Origin: Schaalia suimastitidis DSM 15538
GTDB lineage: Bacteria; Actinomycetota; Actinomycetes; Actinomycetales; Actinomycetaceae
Length of the DNA: 64,000 nt
Assembly (NCBI RefSeq): GCF_000429105.1
Contig: NZ_KE386848.1
Location: forward strand, 494,434 to 558,433
Direction of reading: 5' to 3'
Shown here: one piece after another, positions 44,263 through 56,290 of the stretch
Layout of the letters: every line of letters starts with the position of its first letter
Position numbering within the stretch: position 1 is the first letter of the stretch
The notes under the pieces: model-generated
The model's database searches: none
Seen by the model: only the letters and a program-made list of their open reading frames with translations
Told to the model about the DNA's origin: nothing
Translations under genes and position numbers: made by a program

Positions 44263-44871
44263 TTAGCCAAAGAGGTCCATACCATAGCGGGCGACAACCA
44301 TCGCTGCAATGCCGAAGATCACCAGGCCGGTAATTGCCCAGTCCGCGCCACTACGCACCACGCTGCGCACCGCCTCGGGAGCGGGAATAACGCCGGATCG
44401 AATATTGATACGCGTCAGTCCCGCCCACACCAAGGTTGTCGTGATTGTGACGAGGAGACACCACGGACACAGGACATGCAGTACAAAATACGACTGGCTA
44501 AAAAGCCATAGGGCAAAAGCCAGACCAATCGTGTAAAGCGCTTGGACACACAGCATGTACCATCGAGGGAAGCGAACAGAGCCGATAAGGGCAAATGACA
44601 CGGCCAGCACCACGGTTTCGAAGAGGATACCAAGGAAGGCATTGGGGAAACCGAGCAGTGTTGCCTGCCACGACCGTGCCACCGCTGAGCATGACAGCAC
44701 TGAGGATACGTCGCAGTTAAATGAGGCATTCGCGTCCCCAGCAAGTATCCACGCCTCTATCGACAGGACGAATGAGGCGTATAGGCCAATCAGACCAGAG
44801 ATGGCCATTTCGATGGCAGTACGCCGCTGCCACCTGCGATAGGACTGATCGTCGATTTGCTCAGTGCTCAC
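44263..44871 (-). CDS. VKOR-like membrane thiol oxidoreductase
   Basis: A 202-residue four- to five-helix membrane protein. Two Cys pairs match vitamin K epoxide reductase homologues: 'CDVSSVLSC' in the loop after helix 1 (about 53-61) and the active-site 'CPWC' (about 136-139). VKOR homologues re-oxidise a DsbA-type protein to form extracytoplasmic disulfides, using quinone. GTG 44871 is chosen for its GTGA overlap with metK and AAGGG ahead. It is inserted between metK and priA. No DsbA-like partner is nearby. Confidence 0.85.
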   Translation of the reverse strand: MSTEQIDDQSYRRWQRRTAIEMAISGLIGLYASFVLSIEAWILAGDANASFNCDVSSVLSCSAVARSWQATLLGFPNAFLGILFETVVLAVSFALIGSVRFPRWYMLCVQALYTIGLAFALWLFSQSYFVLHVLCPWCLLVTITTTLVWAGLTRINIRSGVIPAPEAVRSVVRSGADWAITGLVIFGIAAMVVARYGMDLFG

Positions 44872-46058
44872 AATGCACCCTTCAATTCCTCCACGCGGTT
44901 GGTTGCCTCCCACGTAAATTCGCTGCGCCCGAAATGCCCGTATGCGGCCGTAGCCCGGTAGGTGGGGCGCAATAAATCCAACGCCTGGATCATCGCGGCT
45001 GGACGTAGGTCAAATACAGCGCGCACCGCGCGACTGATATCGGCATCATCTACGAGCCCTGTACCGAAGGTATCGACATAGAGCCCGACAGGCTGTGCAC
45101 GCCCAATCGCGTAGGCAACTTGTATTTCGCAGCGGCGCGCAAGGCCCGCAGCAACGATATTCTTCGCTACCCACCGTGCCGCATAGGCAGCCGAGCGGTC
45201 AACCTTTGACGGGTCTTTCCCTGAAAACGCGCCTCCACCATGCCGTGCCATACCGCCATAGGTGTCAACGATGATTTTGCGACCGGTCAGGCCGGCATCG
45301 CCAGCGGGGCCACCGATGACGAAACGACCTGAGGGATTGATCAGTACGGTGGTATCGCGTCGATCGAGGTCAAGCCCACATTCGGCAAATACCGGGTCGA
45401 TGACGTGGCGGCGTATCGCATCATCAAGGGCGGCCTGCGTCACCGATTCATCGTGTTGTGTTGATACGACCAGCGTATCGACACTCACCGGCCCACTGTG
45501 ATCGTAGCCAAGGGTCACCTGGGTTTTTCCGTCGGGCCTCAATCCCTCGACCTCACCGCTACGGCGTACCTCAGCTAGGCGCCGTGCAAGTCTGTGGGAC
45601 AGCCATATCGGTGCTGGCATCAGGTCAGGTGTTTCGTCACAGGCATAGCCGAACATCAGCCCTTGGTCGCCTGCCCCTTGCAGGTCTCGTGGATCCACAC
45701 TATGGTCTTCACGTGCTTCAAGTGCCCGATCGACGCCGCCTGCAATATCTGGACTTTGCTGTCCGATAGATACCGACACCCCGCAGGAGTGACCATCAAA
45801 GCCAATATCTGAGGACGTATACCCGATACCTGTGACTGTTTCGCGCACAATTTGGGGGATTTCCACATAGGCGTCCGTTGTGACTTCGCCTGCCACATGA
45901 ACTAAACCTGTTGTTGCCATTGTTTCCACTGCTACACGTGCGTGTGGATCGCTGCGAAGCAGTGCGTCAAGTATCGCGTCAGAAATCTGATCACAGACCT
46001 TATCGGGGTGTCCTTCGGTGACCGATTCTGAGGTAAAGAGTTTAAGTCGTTCCTTCAC
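44868..46058 (-). CDS. metK: S-adenosylmethionine synthetase
   Basis: 396 residues with '[21 protein letters not shown]' region (about 9-29, key His and Asp), the active-site lid 'QSPDIAGG' (about 98-105) and the '[16 protein letters not shown]' loop (about 271-286). It makes SAM from methionine and ATP. GTG start overlaps the coaBC stop (GTGA). Confidence 0.96.
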   Translation of the reverse strand: MKERLKLFTSESVTEGHPDKVCDQISDAILDALLRSDPHARVAVETMATTGLVHVAGEVTTDAYVEIPQIVRETVTGIGYTSSDIGFDGHSCGVSVSIGQQSPDIAGGVDRALEAREDHSVDPRDLQGAGDQGLMFGYACDETPDLMPAPIWLSHRLARRLAEVRRSGEVEGLRPDGKTQVTLGYDHSGPVSVDTLVVSTQHDESVTQAALDDAIRRHVIDPVFAECGLDLDRRDTTVLINPSGRFVIGGPAGDAGLTGRKIIVDTYGGMARHGGGAFSGKDPSKVDRSAAYAARWVAKNIVAAGLARRCEIQVAYAIGRAQPVGLYVDTFGTGLVDDADISRAVRAVFDLRPAAMIQALDLLRPTYRATAAYGHFGRSEFTWEATNRVEELKGAL

Positions 46059-47332
46059 CTTGCTATGGTACCCAGCAATGTAGCGACGTGTTCAAGGAGC
46101 GCGCGGGCCACGAGTTCTTTCTCACCTTCAATGTGGTCGACGTATTCTCCTTGCGCGTTTAGCAAATCCACCGAATTAGGCACGTCACCGAAGCCATGTC
46201 CGTCGCCGACACGATTGACCGCCAGTAGGTCAGCACCTTTGCGTCGGGCTTTGTCGGCGCCAAGCGCGCGGACCGTCTCCGCATCACCGGTTTCGGCTGC
46301 AAAACCAACAATTACCGGTGGTCGGTGCGGGTGGGTTGTCGCTGCAGCAAGGATGTCGGTGGTGCGTTCAAGGACGATGGTAGGCGCATCAAGGGTGGCG
46401 GGGTCTTTTTTGATTTTCGAGGCGGCCACGACGCTAGGCCGAAAATCGGCTACCGCTGCTGCCATGATGAGTACGTCATGGCCGTCTAAGCGAGACAGTG
46501 TTTCCCGTTCAACGTCGGCTGCCGTTACTGCTTCGATGATCGTCAGGCGCTCCTGCGGTACTGGTAGTAACGCAGGTGAAATATTTGCTGTGATCAATGT
46601 GACGGAGGCACCCATCTCAAGGCCAGCCTGCGCGATGGCACAACCTTGCCGTCCGCTGGATGTATTGCCAATGAAGCGCACAGGGTCGATGGCTTCACGA
46701 GTGCCACCGGCGGTAACAAGTAGACGTTGCCCGTCCAACGGTGCACCAAGACGTGGCGTTGATACATCAAACCCCTGTGACCCGTCGTTTGGCGAAACGT
46801 GGCTGCATTTGAGGATACTGGCAGCGGCCTCGGCGATGACGTGAGGTTCGACCATCCGGCCTTTGCCTACATCACCTGACCCTAATGCACCTACTTCAGG
46901 GTCAAGGATGTGGATGCCACGTTGACGAAGCTGTTTGATATTGTCCTGGGTCGCGGGGTTTGCCCACATCGCGGTGTGCATTGCTGGTGCGAGCAGGACA
47001 GGACAGGAGGAGGCTAGGACGGTTGTAGTGAGCAGATCATCTGCCGCGCCGATACGTAGGCGAGCGATCAGGTCTGCGGTGGCTGGGGAAATAACAATAA
47101 GATCAGCTCTGCGTGCGAGCTCTACATGGTCAGCGTCACCCGTGTCAAAAACACCTGTATGTACCGGGTGTTGACTTAATGCTTGCCAGGTTGCGGTACC
47201 AACGAAGGCAAGGGAGGCTGGCGTCGGAACAACATGAACGTCAAAACCGCGTTTGCTCAGGTCCCGCAGAAGATAAGCGGCCTTATATGCAGCAATGCCC
47301 GCACCGACTCCAAGAACGACGGTTGCGGGCAT
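46055..47332 (-). CDS. coaBC: Bifunctional phosphopantothenoylcysteine decarboxylase/synthetase
   Basis: 425 residues in the usual fused order: an FMN-dependent CoaC (about 1-190) with the catalytic His in '[11 protein letters not shown]' and '[11 protein letters not shown]', then CoaB (about 195-425) with '[19 protein letters not shown]' and 'AAAVADFRP'. The flexible-flap position that is Cys in E. coli Dfp ('ACGD') reads 'GSGD' here, as in other actinobacteria I recall. It makes phosphopantetheine for CoA. Confidence 0.93.
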   Translation of the reverse strand: MPATVVLGVGAGIAAYKAAYLLRDLSKRGFDVHVVPTPASLAFVGTATWQALSQHPVHTGVFDTGDADHVELARRADLIVISPATADLIARLRIGAADDLLTTTVLASSCPVLLAPAMHTAMWANPATQDNIKQLRQRGIHILDPEVGALGSGDVGKGRMVEPHVIAEAAASILKCSHVSPNDGSQGFDVSTPRLGAPLDGQRLLVTAGGTREAIDPVRFIGNTSSGRQGCAIAQAGLEMGASVTLITANISPALLPVPQERLTIIEAVTAADVERETLSRLDGHDVLIMAAAVADFRPSVVAASKIKKDPATLDAPTIVLERTTDILAAATTHPHRPPVIVGFAAETGDAETVRALGADKARRKGADLLAVNRVGDGHGFGDVPNSVDLLNAQGEYVDHIEGEKELVARALLEHVATLLGTIAR

Positions 47333-47348
47333 TGGCGGTCACTTACTT

Positions 47349-47615
47349 TCAGGCGCGCGCTTGGGTGTCAAGGGTGAGCAGACCCTCGTTGATTTCGCGC
47401 AATGCAATAGCCAGAGGCTTTTCACCCGGTTCACTGTCAACAACAGGACCAACGAATTGAATCATATTTTGTTCAAGCTGTTGGTTATATGAGTTGATCT
47501 GGCGGGCACGGCGGGCAGCGAAGATGACAAGGGCATATTTTGAGTCGACATGCTCAAGTAGGTCATCGATCGGCGGGGAGGTAATACCCACGGGCTGCGC
47601 GACGATTCCAGACAT
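47349..47615 (-). CDS. rpoZ: RNA polymerase omega subunit
   Basis: 88 residues with the omega core '[23 protein letters not shown]' (about 25-47) and '[15 protein letters not shown]' (about 66-80). It helps assemble RNA polymerase. It sits in the conserved gmk-rpoZ-coaBC-metK order, with GGAGGAG just before the ATG. Confidence 0.94.
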   Translation of the reverse strand: MSGIVAQPVGITSPPIDDLLEHVDSKYALVIFAARRARQINSYNQQLEQNMIQFVGPVVDSEPGEKPLAIALREINEGLLTLDTQARA

Positions 47616-47635
47616 TTGGCTCCTCCTGATTTATC

Positions 47636-47657
47636 TATTATCCCTGTGGGGACAATA
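47636..47657 (-). other. Hairpin between gmk and rpoZ
   Basis: TATT-A-TCCC / GGGA-C-AATA forms a stem of eight pairs with one mismatch and loop TGTG, lying 21 nt before the rpoZ start and 18 nt after the gmk stop. It could stabilise or process the mRNA. There is no U-run. Confidence 0.35.
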
Positions 47658-47674
47658 AGCCACGGCTATAGAGT

Positions 47675-48232
47675 CTAGCTTAGGCCCATCAACTCAGCCA
47701 GTTTCGACACTGCCTGGTCAAGGTCGTCATTGATCACAATGACGTCAAATTCGTCTTTTGCTGCCATTTCGGTCTTCGCTGTCTCCAGGCGCCGCTCCCG
47801 CTCCGCGGCATCTTCTGTACCACGTCCAATGAGGCGACGCTCAAGTTCTTCCCACGACGGTGGCGCAAGAAAGACGAAAAGGGCATCAGGGAAAGATTTG
47901 CGTACTTGCCGCGCACCTGCGAGGTCGATTTCTAAAAGAACGGGGCGCCCTTCGTTGAGGGCACGTTCCACAGGCTCGCGCGGTGTCCCGTATTTGTGCC
48001 GGCCGTGCACGAGCGCCCATTCCAACATGCCTCCTGTGGCGATAAGCTCGTCAAATGCCTGGGGGCTAAGAAAATGGTAGTGCGTTCCGTCGACTTCACC
48101 CGGGCGCGGGGCCCGGGTGGTAGCCGAGACGGACAGCACTACCTGTGGATGATGCTGAAGGAGTGCACGGACAACCGTGCCTTTACCAACAGCAGTGGGA
48201 CCGGCGAGAACAACGAGGGTCGGTGAATCCAT
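47675..48232 (-). CDS. gmk: Guanylate kinase
   Basis: 185 residues with P-loop 'AGPTAVGKGTV' (about 9-19), GMP-binding 'TTRAPRPGEVDGTHYHF' (about 38-54) and 'LLEIDLAGARQVR'. It phosphorylates GMP to GDP. It lies directly after mihF, as expected. Confidence 0.95.
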   Translation of the reverse strand: MDSPTLVVLAGPTAVGKGTVVRALLQHHPQVVLSVSATTRAPRPGEVDGTHYHFLSPQAFDELIATGGMLEWALVHGRHKYGTPREPVERALNEGRPVLLEIDLAGARQVRKSFPDALFVFLAPPSWEELERRLIGRGTEDAAERERRLETAKTEMAAKDEFDVIVINDDLDQAVSKLAELMGLS

Positions 48233-48258
48233 AACCTCATTTTCTCACCTTAGCACCC

Positions 48259-48570
48259 CTAGCCGAAACGCTTGGTGAGTTCCTGGCGTTGCACCTGGCC
48301 CAGGCCACGAACGCGACGTGAGGCGGCGATGCCCACTTCGTTCATGATTTGAGCGGCAGTGTTGACACCGACACGCGGCAGTGACTCGAGCAGTGCGACT
48401 ACTTTCATCTTGGCAATTGCCTCTTCCTTTTCAGCAAGGGCAAGGACCTCAGAGAAGGTAATCTTACGGCTCTTCAGAGCGGTCTTTACCTCCGCCCTGC
48501 GACGCCGTGCGGCCGTAGCCTTCGCGAGCGCTTCTGCACGTTGTTCGGGGGTGAGGTCGGGCAGGGCCAT
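48259..48570 (-). CDS. mihF: Integration host factor, actinobacterial type
   Basis: 103 residues, a basic DNA-binding protein with the S13-like helix-two-turn-helix part 'LLESLPRVGVNTAAQIMNEVGIAASRRVRGLG' (in pieces about 60-91). The start at ATG 48570 has GGAGG 5 nt upstream; the ORF runs on to 48645 but without such a site. It binds DNA non-specifically to shape the nucleoid. Confidence 0.92.
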   Translation of the reverse strand: MALPDLTPEQRAEALAKATAARRRRAEVKTALKSRKITFSEVLALAEKEEAIAKMKVVALLESLPRVGVNTAAQIMNEVGIAASRRVRGLGQVQRQELTKRFG

Positions 48571-48666
48571 TAGAGCCTCCTGAGTAGCAGTGATTCCTAC
48601 AAGTTTCAGGATGCCACTATTTTCGGCATTTTGTGGCGAAATCACGCCGTTTTCTTCAAATATCTT

Positions 48667-49509
48667 TCATCGGACAATTTCGTCGACACATTGTCGGTAT
48701 GCGCGCCGCAGCCCATCAATACTTGGGCCGGCTTGAAGGATCACACGTGAGCTTGATGCCAAAACTTTCGGCACACTTTCACGAAAAACCTTTGTGACCT
48801 CTGTATTTCCTGCGCCTTGTGCACCTACGCCTGGCGCAAGTATGGGGCCATTGAAAGTGTTGAAGCTAATCCCCAGTTGTTGTGGCGCATCGCCAATCGT
48901 GGCGCCGACAACGAGACCAAATGAACCCATGTGACGATAATCACATGCTTGGTTGGCGTCCTGCACAGCCTCAATCACACCTTGCGCCACCGACGTACCG
49001 TCTGCCATACGCGCATGTTGGACACGTGCCCCTTCAGGATTCGACGTAAGAGCAAGGACAAAAATACCTTTACCGTTCGCTGCGGCAGCCTCAAATGCAG
49101 GCGCAAGCGATCCCACTCCCAGATACGGTGACAAAGTCACCGCATCCCCCGATAAAGCCGAGTCCGTATCAAGGTAGGCACGCGCGTAGCCTGCCATCGT
49201 CGAACCAATATCGCCGCGCTTAGCATCGACAATACACAGCGTGTCAGTCGCGCGACATGCTGCGATAACCTCTTCGAGGGCAGCCACTCCCCCGCTGCCG
49301 TATTCTTCAAAGAACGCCGCCTGCGGCTTACAGGCTCCAATCCGACCACCTAAAGCCTCAACGAGGCGCAGGCCAAAGCGCCGCACACCATCAGCACTAC
49401 GCGGCAAATTCCACGCATCTAATAACGTGGGGTGCGGGTCAATACCGACACATACTGGACCGTGATCCGCCATTGCCTGCGCAAGCCGGTCACCAAAGGG
49501 CGTCGTCAT
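48667..49509 (-). CDS. pyrF: Orotidine 5'-phosphate decarboxylase, type 2
   Basis: 280 residues with '[11 protein letters not shown]' (about 91-101), the catalytic Lys-Asp array of the longer type 2 form. It makes UMP, the last step of the pathway. ATG 49509 overlaps the carB stop (ATGA). Confidence 0.95.
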   Translation of the reverse strand: MTTPFGDRLAQAMADHGPVCVGIDPHPTLLDAWNLPRSADGVRRFGLRLVEALGGRIGACKPQAAFFEEYGSGGVAALEEVIAACRATDTLCIVDAKRGDIGSTMAGYARAYLDTDSALSGDAVTLSPYLGVGSLAPAFEAAAANGKGIFVLALTSNPEGARVQHARMADGTSVAQGVIEAVQDANQACDYRHMGSFGLVVGATIGDAPQQLGISFNTFNGPILAPGVGAQGAGNTEVTKVFRESVPKVLASSSRVILQAGPSIDGLRRAYRQCVDEIVR

Positions 49510-52500
49510 CGTATTACCTTTCGGGCCGCATCCCACTCTTGCAGTGAACGCACACGGTAGGGACCTTTGAGGCGCACCTCAATTGCCTGCACCACCGCAT
49601 TAAACGCCTGCAACGTCGTAATAATCGTTCGGTCATTCGATGTCGCGGCCGTACGAATCTGGTACCCATCATGACGATCAGACGACGTCTGCGGCGTATT
49701 GACAATGATGTCAATCACCCCGTCATTAATCAGATCCACAACGGTCCGCTCGCCATTAGGGCCACGGCCATCTGAGGATTTACGCACAACCTGCGCCTCG
49801 ATCCCATTGCGCCGCAACACCGATGCCGTGCCCTGGGTCGCCATAATCGTGAAACCCAGTTCCTGCATCCGCATCACAGGAAATACGATTGCCCGTTTAT
49901 CAGCATCCGCAATGGAAATAAAGACGTTACCTTCAGTTGGCAACTCAGAAAATGCTGCAGACTGCGATTTCGCAAATGCCGCCGGGAAGTGCTGGTCGAT
50001 ACCCATTACTTCACCAGTGGACCGCATTTCAGGTCCCAAAATCGTGTCCACCACCGACCCATCAGCGCGCCTAAAACGCCTAAAGGGCAGCACCGCTTCC
50101 TTCACTGCGATAGAGCCATCAAGGGGCAGATACCGCGCATCAGTCGCCGGAAGTACCCCCGCCTCGCGAAGCGACGCAATCGAATGACCCACCTGGATCA
50201 GTGACGCCGCCTTCGCCAACGGAACACCCGTTGCTTTTGACGCAAACGGCACGGTACGTGAGGCCCGCGGATTCGCCTCAATGACGTACAACGTGTCCGA
50301 CAGCAAAGCGAACTGAATATTAATGAGGCCACGCACGCCAACACCGTGGGCAATCTCCTGCGTGGATTCAGTGATGCGCTGCATTTCGCGTTCTGACAGC
50401 GTCATCGGTGGCAAAACACACGCTGAGTCACCAGAGTGTACCCCGGCTTCTTCAATATGTTCCATCACCGCACCCATAAAGAGGTCGGTACCGTCATAAA
50501 GCGCATCAACGTCGATTTCCACGGCGGCGTCAAGGAAGCGGTCAATAAGTAGGGGACCGCGTTCAAAGAGATCAGCTAAATCTGGCCGTTGAAGGTAGCG
50601 ACGCAAAGCGGCAGGATCGTTGACGACCTCCATACCGCGCCCACCTAAGACGAAGGAGGGACGTACCAGCACCGGATAACCCACTTCTTCAGCGACCGCC
50701 AACACTTGGCTGGGTGTATGCGCCACATCATGCGCAGGAGAGGGACAATTCGTGGCGGCAAGTACCTTCCCGAAGGCCTCGCGATCTTCTGCCATGGCAA
50801 TGGACTGCGGGCTTGTCCCCAGGATTGGCACCCCAGCGGCAGCTAAATCTTCAGCAAGCGACAGAGGTGTTTGACCGCCCAGTTGCACAATCATGCCTTT
50901 TACTTCGCCGGCCGCAGACTCAGCCCGATAGACCTCAAGGACGTCCTCTAGCGTCAGTGGTTCAAAATATAGGCGGTCAGAAATGTCGTAGTCAGTAGAC
51001 ACGGTCTCTGGATTACAGTTCACCATCACCGTGTCGTATTCCTCGCGCAGCGCCATCGTGGCGTGAACACAGGAATAGTCGAACTCAATCCCCTGTCCAA
51101 TACGGTTGGGGCCGGCGCCAAGGATAATAACGGCGGGACGTTGGCGTGGCATGATTTCCGTTTCCTCGTCATACGAGGAGTAGTGGTACGGCGTGTTGGC
51201 AGCAAATTGAGCAGCGCAGGTGTCAACCGTTTTATATACGGGACGGACATTGAAAGCTGAACGCACCTCACGCACAGTCGTTTCACTCAACCCGCGCAGA
51301 TGCCCAATCTGCTGGTCAGAAAAGCCATGTCGTTTCGCGCGGAATAGCAGGTCTCGACCCAACGCTGGTGCGGTCGCTATTTCATGAGCAATTTCGTCCA
51401 ACAGCACCATTTGGTCAAGGAACCACGGGTCGATGCCTGTGGCAGCGTACAAGTCCTCGATGGTGGCACCGCCGCGGATGGCTTGCTGCACTTGGACGAG
51501 GCGCCCTTCTGTGGGTATTGCGGCCGCCTTGACCAGTGCCGCAGTTTCGTCGCCGCTGGGTGCTGGCCCATTCCAGTGGAATTGCACACCACCTTTGTCG
51601 ATTGAACGCAACGCTTTTTGTAGTGCTTCAGCATAGTTACGGCCAATAGCCATCGCCTCCCCCACGGCTTTCATGGAGGTCGTGAGGGTCGGATCCGCTT
51701 CAGGGAATTTCTCGAAGGTAAAACGCGGAACCTTCACGACGACGTAGTCCAACGTCGGTTCGAAGGATGCGGGTGTTGAACCAGTGATGTCATTGGGTAT
51801 TTCATCAAGGGTGTAGCCAGCGGCTAGCCTCGCCGCAATTTTTGCGATGGGAAAGCCGGTAGCCTTTGATGCCAAGGCCGAGGAACGCGAGACACGCGGA
51901 TTCATTTCGATGACGATCACGCGTCCCGTTTGTGGGTGGATAGCGAATTGGATATTACAGCCACCCGTATCGACGCCCACTTCTCTAATCACTGCGATAC
52001 CAATATTGCGCAGGTTTTGCAGCTCACGGTCCGTCAGCGTCAGTGCTGGCGCCACCGTAATGGAATCACCAGTGTGTACCCCAACAGGGTCGACATTCTC
52101 AATCGAACACACAACCACCACGTTGTCAGCGGTATCGCGCATCAATTCGAGTTCAAATTCTTTCCACCCCAGGATGGATTCTTCCAGGAGCACCTCAGTA
52201 GTGATGGAGGCAGCTAAACCTTGCCCTGCGATACGTTTAAGATCCTCAGGTGTGTAGGCAAAACCAGAACCGAGTCCACCCATGGTGAAGGAAGGGCGTA
52301 CAACAAGCGGATAGCCCAATTCTTCAGCTGCCGCAAAGCATTCGTCCATTGTGTGGGCGATACGGGAGCGTGCTACTTCGCCGCCACAGCGTTCAACGAC
52401 GCGTTTGAAGATGTCACGGTCTTCCCCGGCACGGATGGCATCAATTGACGCGCCAATTAACTCAACGTTATATCGCGCGAGGACACCTTGTTCGTGAAGA

Positions 52501-52802
52501 GCAATTGCGGCATTCAGTGCGGTTTGCCCACCCAAAGTTGGCAGGATTGCGTCGGGCCGTTCCTTGTCAATAATGCTGGTGAGCACCTCGGTGGTAATGG
52601 GCTCAACATAGGTGGCATCAGCCATCCCCGGGTCGGTCATAATCGTTGCGGGATTTGAGTTCACCAGGATGACGCGGAGGCCTTCTTCTTTGAGGACCCG
52701 GCACGCTTGGGTACCCGAATAGTCAAATTCGCAGGCTTGCCCAATAACGATGGGGCCCGAGCCGATAACGAGGACCGAGTGAAGATCTGAGCGGCGGGGC
52801 AT
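49506..52802 (-). CDS. carB: Carbamoyl-phosphate synthase large subunit
   Basis: 1098 residues with two ATP-grasp halves, each with its dinucleotide/ADP signature ('[21 protein letters not shown]' region about 300 and '[20 protein letters not shown]' about 850), an oligomerisation domain in between and a C-terminal MGS-type allosteric domain (about 960-1090). It makes carbamoyl phosphate from ammonia passed from CarA. It starts inside the carA stop (TAATG). Confidence 0.97.
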   Translation of the reverse strand: MPRRSDLHSVLVIGSGPIVIGQACEFDYSGTQACRVLKEEGLRVILVNSNPATIMTDPGMADATYVEPITTEVLTSIIDKERPDAILPTLGGQTALNAAIALHEQGVLARYNVELIGASIDAIRAGEDRDIFKRVVERCGGEVARSRIAHTMDECFAAAEELGYPLVVRPSFTMGGLGSGFAYTPEDLKRIAGQGLAASITTEVLLEESILGWKEFELELMRDTADNVVVVCSIENVDPVGVHTGDSITVAPALTLTDRELQNLRNIGIAVIREVGVDTGGCNIQFAIHPQTGRVIVIEMNPRVSRSSALASKATGFPIAKIAARLAAGYTLDEIPNDITGSTPASFEPTLDYVVVKVPRFTFEKFPEADPTLTTSMKAVGEAMAIGRNYAEALQKALRSIDKGGVQFHWNGPAPSGDETAALVKAAAIPTEGRLVQVQQAIRGGATIEDLYAATGIDPWFLDQMVLLDEIAHEIATAPALGRDLLFRAKRHGFSDQQIGHLRGLSETTVREVRSAFNVRPVYKTVDTCAAQFAANTPYHYSSYDEETEIMPRQRPAVIILGAGPNRIGQGIEFDYSCVHATMALREEYDTVMVNCNPETVSTDYDISDRLYFEPLTLEDVLEVYRAESAAGEVKGMIVQLGGQTPLSLAEDLAAAGVPILGTSPQSIAMAEDREAFGKVLAATNCPSPAHDVAHTPSQVLAVAEEVGYPVLVRPSFVLGGRGMEVVNDPAALRRYLQRPDLADLFERGPLLIDRFLDAAVEIDVDALYDGTDLFMGAVMEHIEEAGVHSGDSACVLPPMTLSEREMQRITESTQEIAHGVGVRGLINIQFALLSDTLYVIEANPRASRTVPFASKATGVPLAKAASLIQVGHSIASLREAGVLPATDARYLPLDGSIAVKEAVLPFRRFRRADGSVVDTILGPEMRSTGEVMGIDQHFPAAFAKSQSAAFSELPTEGNVFISIADADKRAIVFPVMRMQELGFTIMATQGTASVLRRNGIEAQVVRKSSDGRGPNGERTVVDLINDGVIDIIVNTPQTSSDRHDGYQIRTAATSNDRTIITTLQAFNAVVQAIEVRLKGPYRVRSLQEWDAARKVIR

Positions 52803-53983
52803 TACTTCGCTTCCTTGTGTGCAGTCATCGCGGCAATAAAACGGTCAAAGAGATGTTCACCGTCATGGGGGCCTGCCGCGGCTTCAGGGTGGTATTGGAC
52901 GGAAAATGCAGGCCGGTCCAGTGTCCGTAGTCCTTCGACGACGCCATCATTGAGGCACACGTGCGTGACCTCCACCATGCCGTAGCGCCCATTGTCGTAT
53001 GGGGCAACCGAGGGAGCTTCGACGGGCGCATCAACAGCGAAACCGTGGTTTTGTGATGTGATTTCTACGCGGCCTGTCGCCAATTCTTTCACCGGCTGGT
53101 TAACACCGCGATGTCCGAAGGGCAGCTTGTAGGTTCCGTATCCCAATGCCCGTCCCAGAAGCTGGTGTCCGAAACAAATGCCGAAAAATGGGATCCGCTC
53201 ATCCAAGATTGCGCGGAGCAATTCGATTTCGTTGTCGGCCGTTGACGGGTCTCCGGGTCCGTTCGAGAAGAATACGCCGTCTGGTTCAAGCGCAAGGATT
53301 TCGGCGAAGGTAATCGTATTGGGCACGATAAGTACGCGCGCGCCACGTTCAGCGAGGTGTTCTGGTGTGCGCGATTTGATGCCCAGATCAACCGCCACGA
53401 CGGTGGCCAACGGGTCGCGTCCTTCCCAGGCTCCCGCAGGCTCGTAGACGTAGCTTTCCTGCGTCGACACCTCGTGGGCAAGTGCTGCCCCGGACATTGT
53501 GGGTTGTTCGACGACAATTCTTACCAGCGCATCTTTCACGTGCTCGGTGAGGTTTTCTGCGCCAGCTGGAAGTGCATCACCAGAGAAAATACCTGCCTTC
53601 ATGGCGCCGTGAGAGCGAATATGGCGGGTGATGGCACGCGTATCGACCTCCGCTATTCCCACGATGTGCTGGTCGATGAGTTCTTCTTCCAGGCTGCGGG
53701 TACTGCGCCAATTAGATGGGCGCCGCGCGGGGTCGCGGACCACGTAGCCCGCGACCCACATGCGTGCCGATTCAGGGTCTTCGTCGTTGACACCGGTATT
53801 GCCAATATGTGGCGCGGTCATCACAACGATCTGCCGGTGGTATGACGGGTCCGTCAGGGTCTCCTGATAACCCGTCATACCGGTGGCAAAGACTAGTTCC
53901 CCGAGGGTCCGCCCTCTCGCCCCCCAAGCGCGTCCGCGAAATACGGCGCCATCTTCAAGGACAAGAAGTGCACTGACACTCAT
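52802..53983 (-). CDS. carA: Carbamoyl-phosphate synthase small subunit
   Basis: 393 residues: an N-terminal CPSase domain ('[19 protein letters not shown]') and a class I glutamine amidotransferase with the catalytic Cys in '[16 protein letters not shown]' (about 265) and His/Glu in '[13 protein letters not shown]' (about 362). It releases ammonia for CarB. ATG overlaps the pyrC stop (ATGA). Confidence 0.97.
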   Translation of the reverse strand: MSVSALLVLEDGAVFRGRAWGARGRTLGELVFATGMTGYQETLTDPSYHRQIVVMTAPHIGNTGVNDEDPESARMWVAGYVVRDPARRPSNWRSTRSLEEELIDQHIVGIAEVDTRAITRHIRSHGAMKAGIFSGDALPAGAENLTEHVKDALVRIVVEQPTMSGAALAHEVSTQESYVYEPAGAWEGRDPLATVVAVDLGIKSRTPEHLAERGARVLIVPNTITFAEILALEPDGVFFSNGPGDPSTADNEIELLRAILDERIPFFGICFGHQLLGRALGYGTYKLPFGHRGVNQPVKELATGRVEITSQNHGFAVDAPVEAPSVAPYDNGRYGMVEVTHVCLNDGVVEGLRTLDRPAFSVQYHPEAAAGPHDGEHLFDRFIAAMTAHKEAK

Positions 53984-55302
53984 CGGTTTTCCTTTGCAAT
54001 AGGTTGGCCGCCATCGACCGTGATCGCACCCTGATAGATGGTGTAGAGCACCTGACTGGGCAGTTCATGCCCAGCGAAGGGGCTATTTGTCGACCGGGTC
54101 CACTGGGCATGGGGATCGACGAGGCGGCGCACCGTTGGGTCAACAAGGGTGATATTGGCGGGGGCACCTTTTGCGATGCCTTGGCCTTGTGCGGTGACGC
54201 GACCAATGCGTGCAGGTGCTGTTGACATTACCCTTGCCACATCCGCCCACGTCATGCGCCCGCTTTCCACCATGGTGGCAACAACAACTGGCAGTGCGGT
54301 TTCCAGGCCTGTCATACCGAAGGCGCCGGCTTGCCACTCGCAGTCTTTGTCTTCCAGTGGGTGTGGAGCGTGGTCAGTACCAACGATATCGATGGTGCCA
54401 TCGGCCAGGCCTGCGCGTACCGCTTCAACATCTTCCGCGCTACGCAGTGGCGGATTCACCTTGTACAGCGGATCGTAGGTGGCTGCCAGTTCTTCGGTGA
54501 GGTATAGGTGATGCGGGGTGACTTCTGCGGTGACTTGAACGCCCATACGTTTGGCCCAGCGGATAATTTCTACTGAACCTGCCGTTGACAGGTGGCACAC
54601 GTGGAGCCGTGAGCCCACGTGCTTTGCCAACAGTACGTCGCGGGCGATGATGGCTTCTTCGGCAACCGCTGGCCATCCAGCAAGACCCAATTCGCCTGAT
54701 AAGGGCGATTCGTTCATCTGTGCACCGTCGGTCAGTTGTGGGTCTTGTGCATGCTGTGCGACCACACCGTCAAAAGCTTTGACGTATTCAAGGGCGCGTC
54801 GCATGAGCACCGGATCAAATACGCATTTACCGTCATCAGAAAAGACGCGCACACCTGCACGCGATTGTGCCATTGCACCCATGGCAGACAGGCGTTTACC
54901 TTCGAGTCCGACGGTGACGGCACCAACCGGTCGCACGTCAACCCATCCTGCTTTGCGCCCTAATTCCCATACCTGTTCCACCACTGACGCGGTGTCAGCC
55001 ACTGGGGTGGTATTCGCCATAGCGTGGACGGCAGTGTATCCACCTACCGCTGCGGCTCGTGTGCCCGTATATACGGTTTCGGCGTCTTCTTGGCCGGGTT
55101 CGCGCAAGTGGGTATGCAGATCAACGAGGCCGGGCAACGCAATAAGGCCGTCGGCATCGATTGTGCGTGGGTCCGTTGCAAGATGACGTGCGTCGTCACC
55201 GATGGCGGCAATAACGCCATCACGGAGCAGGATATCGCTGCGCCCTTGACCGAGGATATCGGCAGCGGTCAGCAGTATGTCTTGACGTTGTGTCTCAGTC
55301 AC
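53980..55302 (-). CDS. pyrC: Dihydroorotase, type I
   Basis: 440 residues with the metal motif '[18 protein letters not shown]' (about 59-77), '[11 protein letters not shown]' and 'GTDHAPH' (about 311-317). It closes carbamoyl aspartate to dihydroorotate. GTG 55302 is used because GGAAGGA lies about 10 nt upstream; it overlaps the pyrB end by 8 nt. The longer ORF (to 55377) would overlap 83 nt. Confidence 0.95.
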   Translation of the reverse strand: MTETQRQDILLTAADILGQGRSDILLRDGVIAAIGDDARHLATDPRTIDADGLIALPGLVDLHTHLREPGQEDAETVYTGTRAAAVGGYTAVHAMANTTPVADTASVVEQVWELGRKAGWVDVRPVGAVTVGLEGKRLSAMGAMAQSRAGVRVFSDDGKCVFDPVLMRRALEYVKAFDGVVAQHAQDPQLTDGAQMNESPLSGELGLAGWPAVAEEAIIARDVLLAKHVGSRLHVCHLSTAGSVEIIRWAKRMGVQVTAEVTPHHLYLTEELAATYDPLYKVNPPLRSAEDVEAVRAGLADGTIDIVGTDHAPHPLEDKDCEWQAGAFGMTGLETALPVVVATMVESGRMTWADVARVMSTAPARIGRVTAQGQGIAKGAPANITLVDPTVRRLVDPHAQWTRSTNSPFAGHELPSQVLYTIYQGAITVDGGQPIAKENR

Positions 55303-56287
55303 GGGTATTTCCTTCCGGGGCAAGCAGCAAATACAGGGCGGCCATACGGACGGAGACACCGTTGGCAACTTGTTCAACGATCACGGAGCGTTCAGAGTCT
55401 GCTGCTTGTGCGCAGATTTCCAGGCCGCGGTTCATCGGACCGGGGTGCATGACAATGCAGTGGGATGGGAGCCGGTCGAAACGTTGGCTGTCGAGTCCAT
55501 AAACTGAGTGATACTCGCCAGGTGACGGGAAGAAACCACCGCCTTGGCCGCTCATACGTTCACGTTGTACGCGCAACATCATGATGGCATCAGGTTCGCT
55601 GTCGATGGCGCGGTCAAGGTCATAGTCAACGGCGCAATTCCACCCTTCAATGCCAACAGGCAGCAGTGTCGGCGGTGCGACCAAGGTGACTTCAGCACCG
55701 AGCAAGCTGAGAAGGTCAACATTTGAACGAGCAACACGGCTGTGAAGGACGTCGCCGACGATCACAACTTTGGCGCCTTTAAGATCGGTGCCAGGAGCTA
55801 GCGGCGCTACCTGCGGGTCAGCAACTTCCCGGTTGAAGTGGCGCCGCAATGTCATCGCATCTAGGAGCGCCTGGGTTGGGTGTTGGTGTGTGCCGTCTCC
55901 GGCATTGAGGACCGGCAGGTCCATCCATCCTGCATGGGCGAGGCGGTGGGCAGCGCCGGAGGAGGAATGACGCACGATCACCGCGTCTGCGCCCATTGCT
56001 TGTAGCGTCAGTGCAGTGTCTTTAAGGGACTCGCCTTTCGACAGGCTTGAACCTTTGGCAGAAAAATTAATGACGTCAGCGCTCAGACGTTTCGCAGCGG
56101 CCTCAAAGGACAAGCGCGTCCGAGTGGAATCTTCGAAGAAGAGGTTGACAACTGTCTTGCCGTGCAGGGTGGGAAGTTTCTTCACGCGTCGCGACTGAGT
56201 GGCTGCCATTTGTTCGGCAGTGTCAAGGATCAGAACAGCTTCGCGGTAGGTCAGGTCACGGATCGAAATAAGATGATCAAGACTCAT
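55295..56287 (-). CDS. pyrB: Aspartate carbamoyltransferase
   Basis: 330 residues with the carbamoyl-phosphate site '[19 protein letters not shown]' (about 51-69) and the later '[14 protein letters not shown]' (about 139-152). It makes carbamoyl aspartate. No regulatory PyrI gene is seen, as expected in this group. It begins 3 nt after pyrR. Confidence 0.96.
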   Translation of the reverse strand: MSLDHLISIRDLTYREAVLILDTAEQMAATQSRRVKKLPTLHGKTVVNLFFEDSTRTRLSFEAAAKRLSADVINFSAKGSSLSKGESLKDTALTLQAMGADAVIVRHSSSGAAHRLAHAGWMDLPVLNAGDGTHQHPTQALLDAMTLRRHFNREVADPQVAPLAPGTDLKGAKVVIVGDVLHSRVARSNVDLLSLLGAEVTLVAPPTLLPVGIEGWNCAVDYDLDRAIDSEPDAIMMLRVQRERMSGQGGGFFPSPGEYHSVYGLDSQRFDRLPSHCIVMHPGPMNRGLEICAQAADSERSVIVEQVANGVSVRMAALYLLLAPEGNTRD

Positions 56288-56290
56288 CGT

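Noticed and set aside
46065-46844. A 259-codon plus-strand frame
   Set aside because: Shadow of coaBC; low-complexity Ser/Arg/Thr translation and no start context.
54551-55186. A 211-codon plus-strand frame
   Set aside because: Antisense to pyrC, with Ser/Arg/Pro-rich translation typical of shadow frames.
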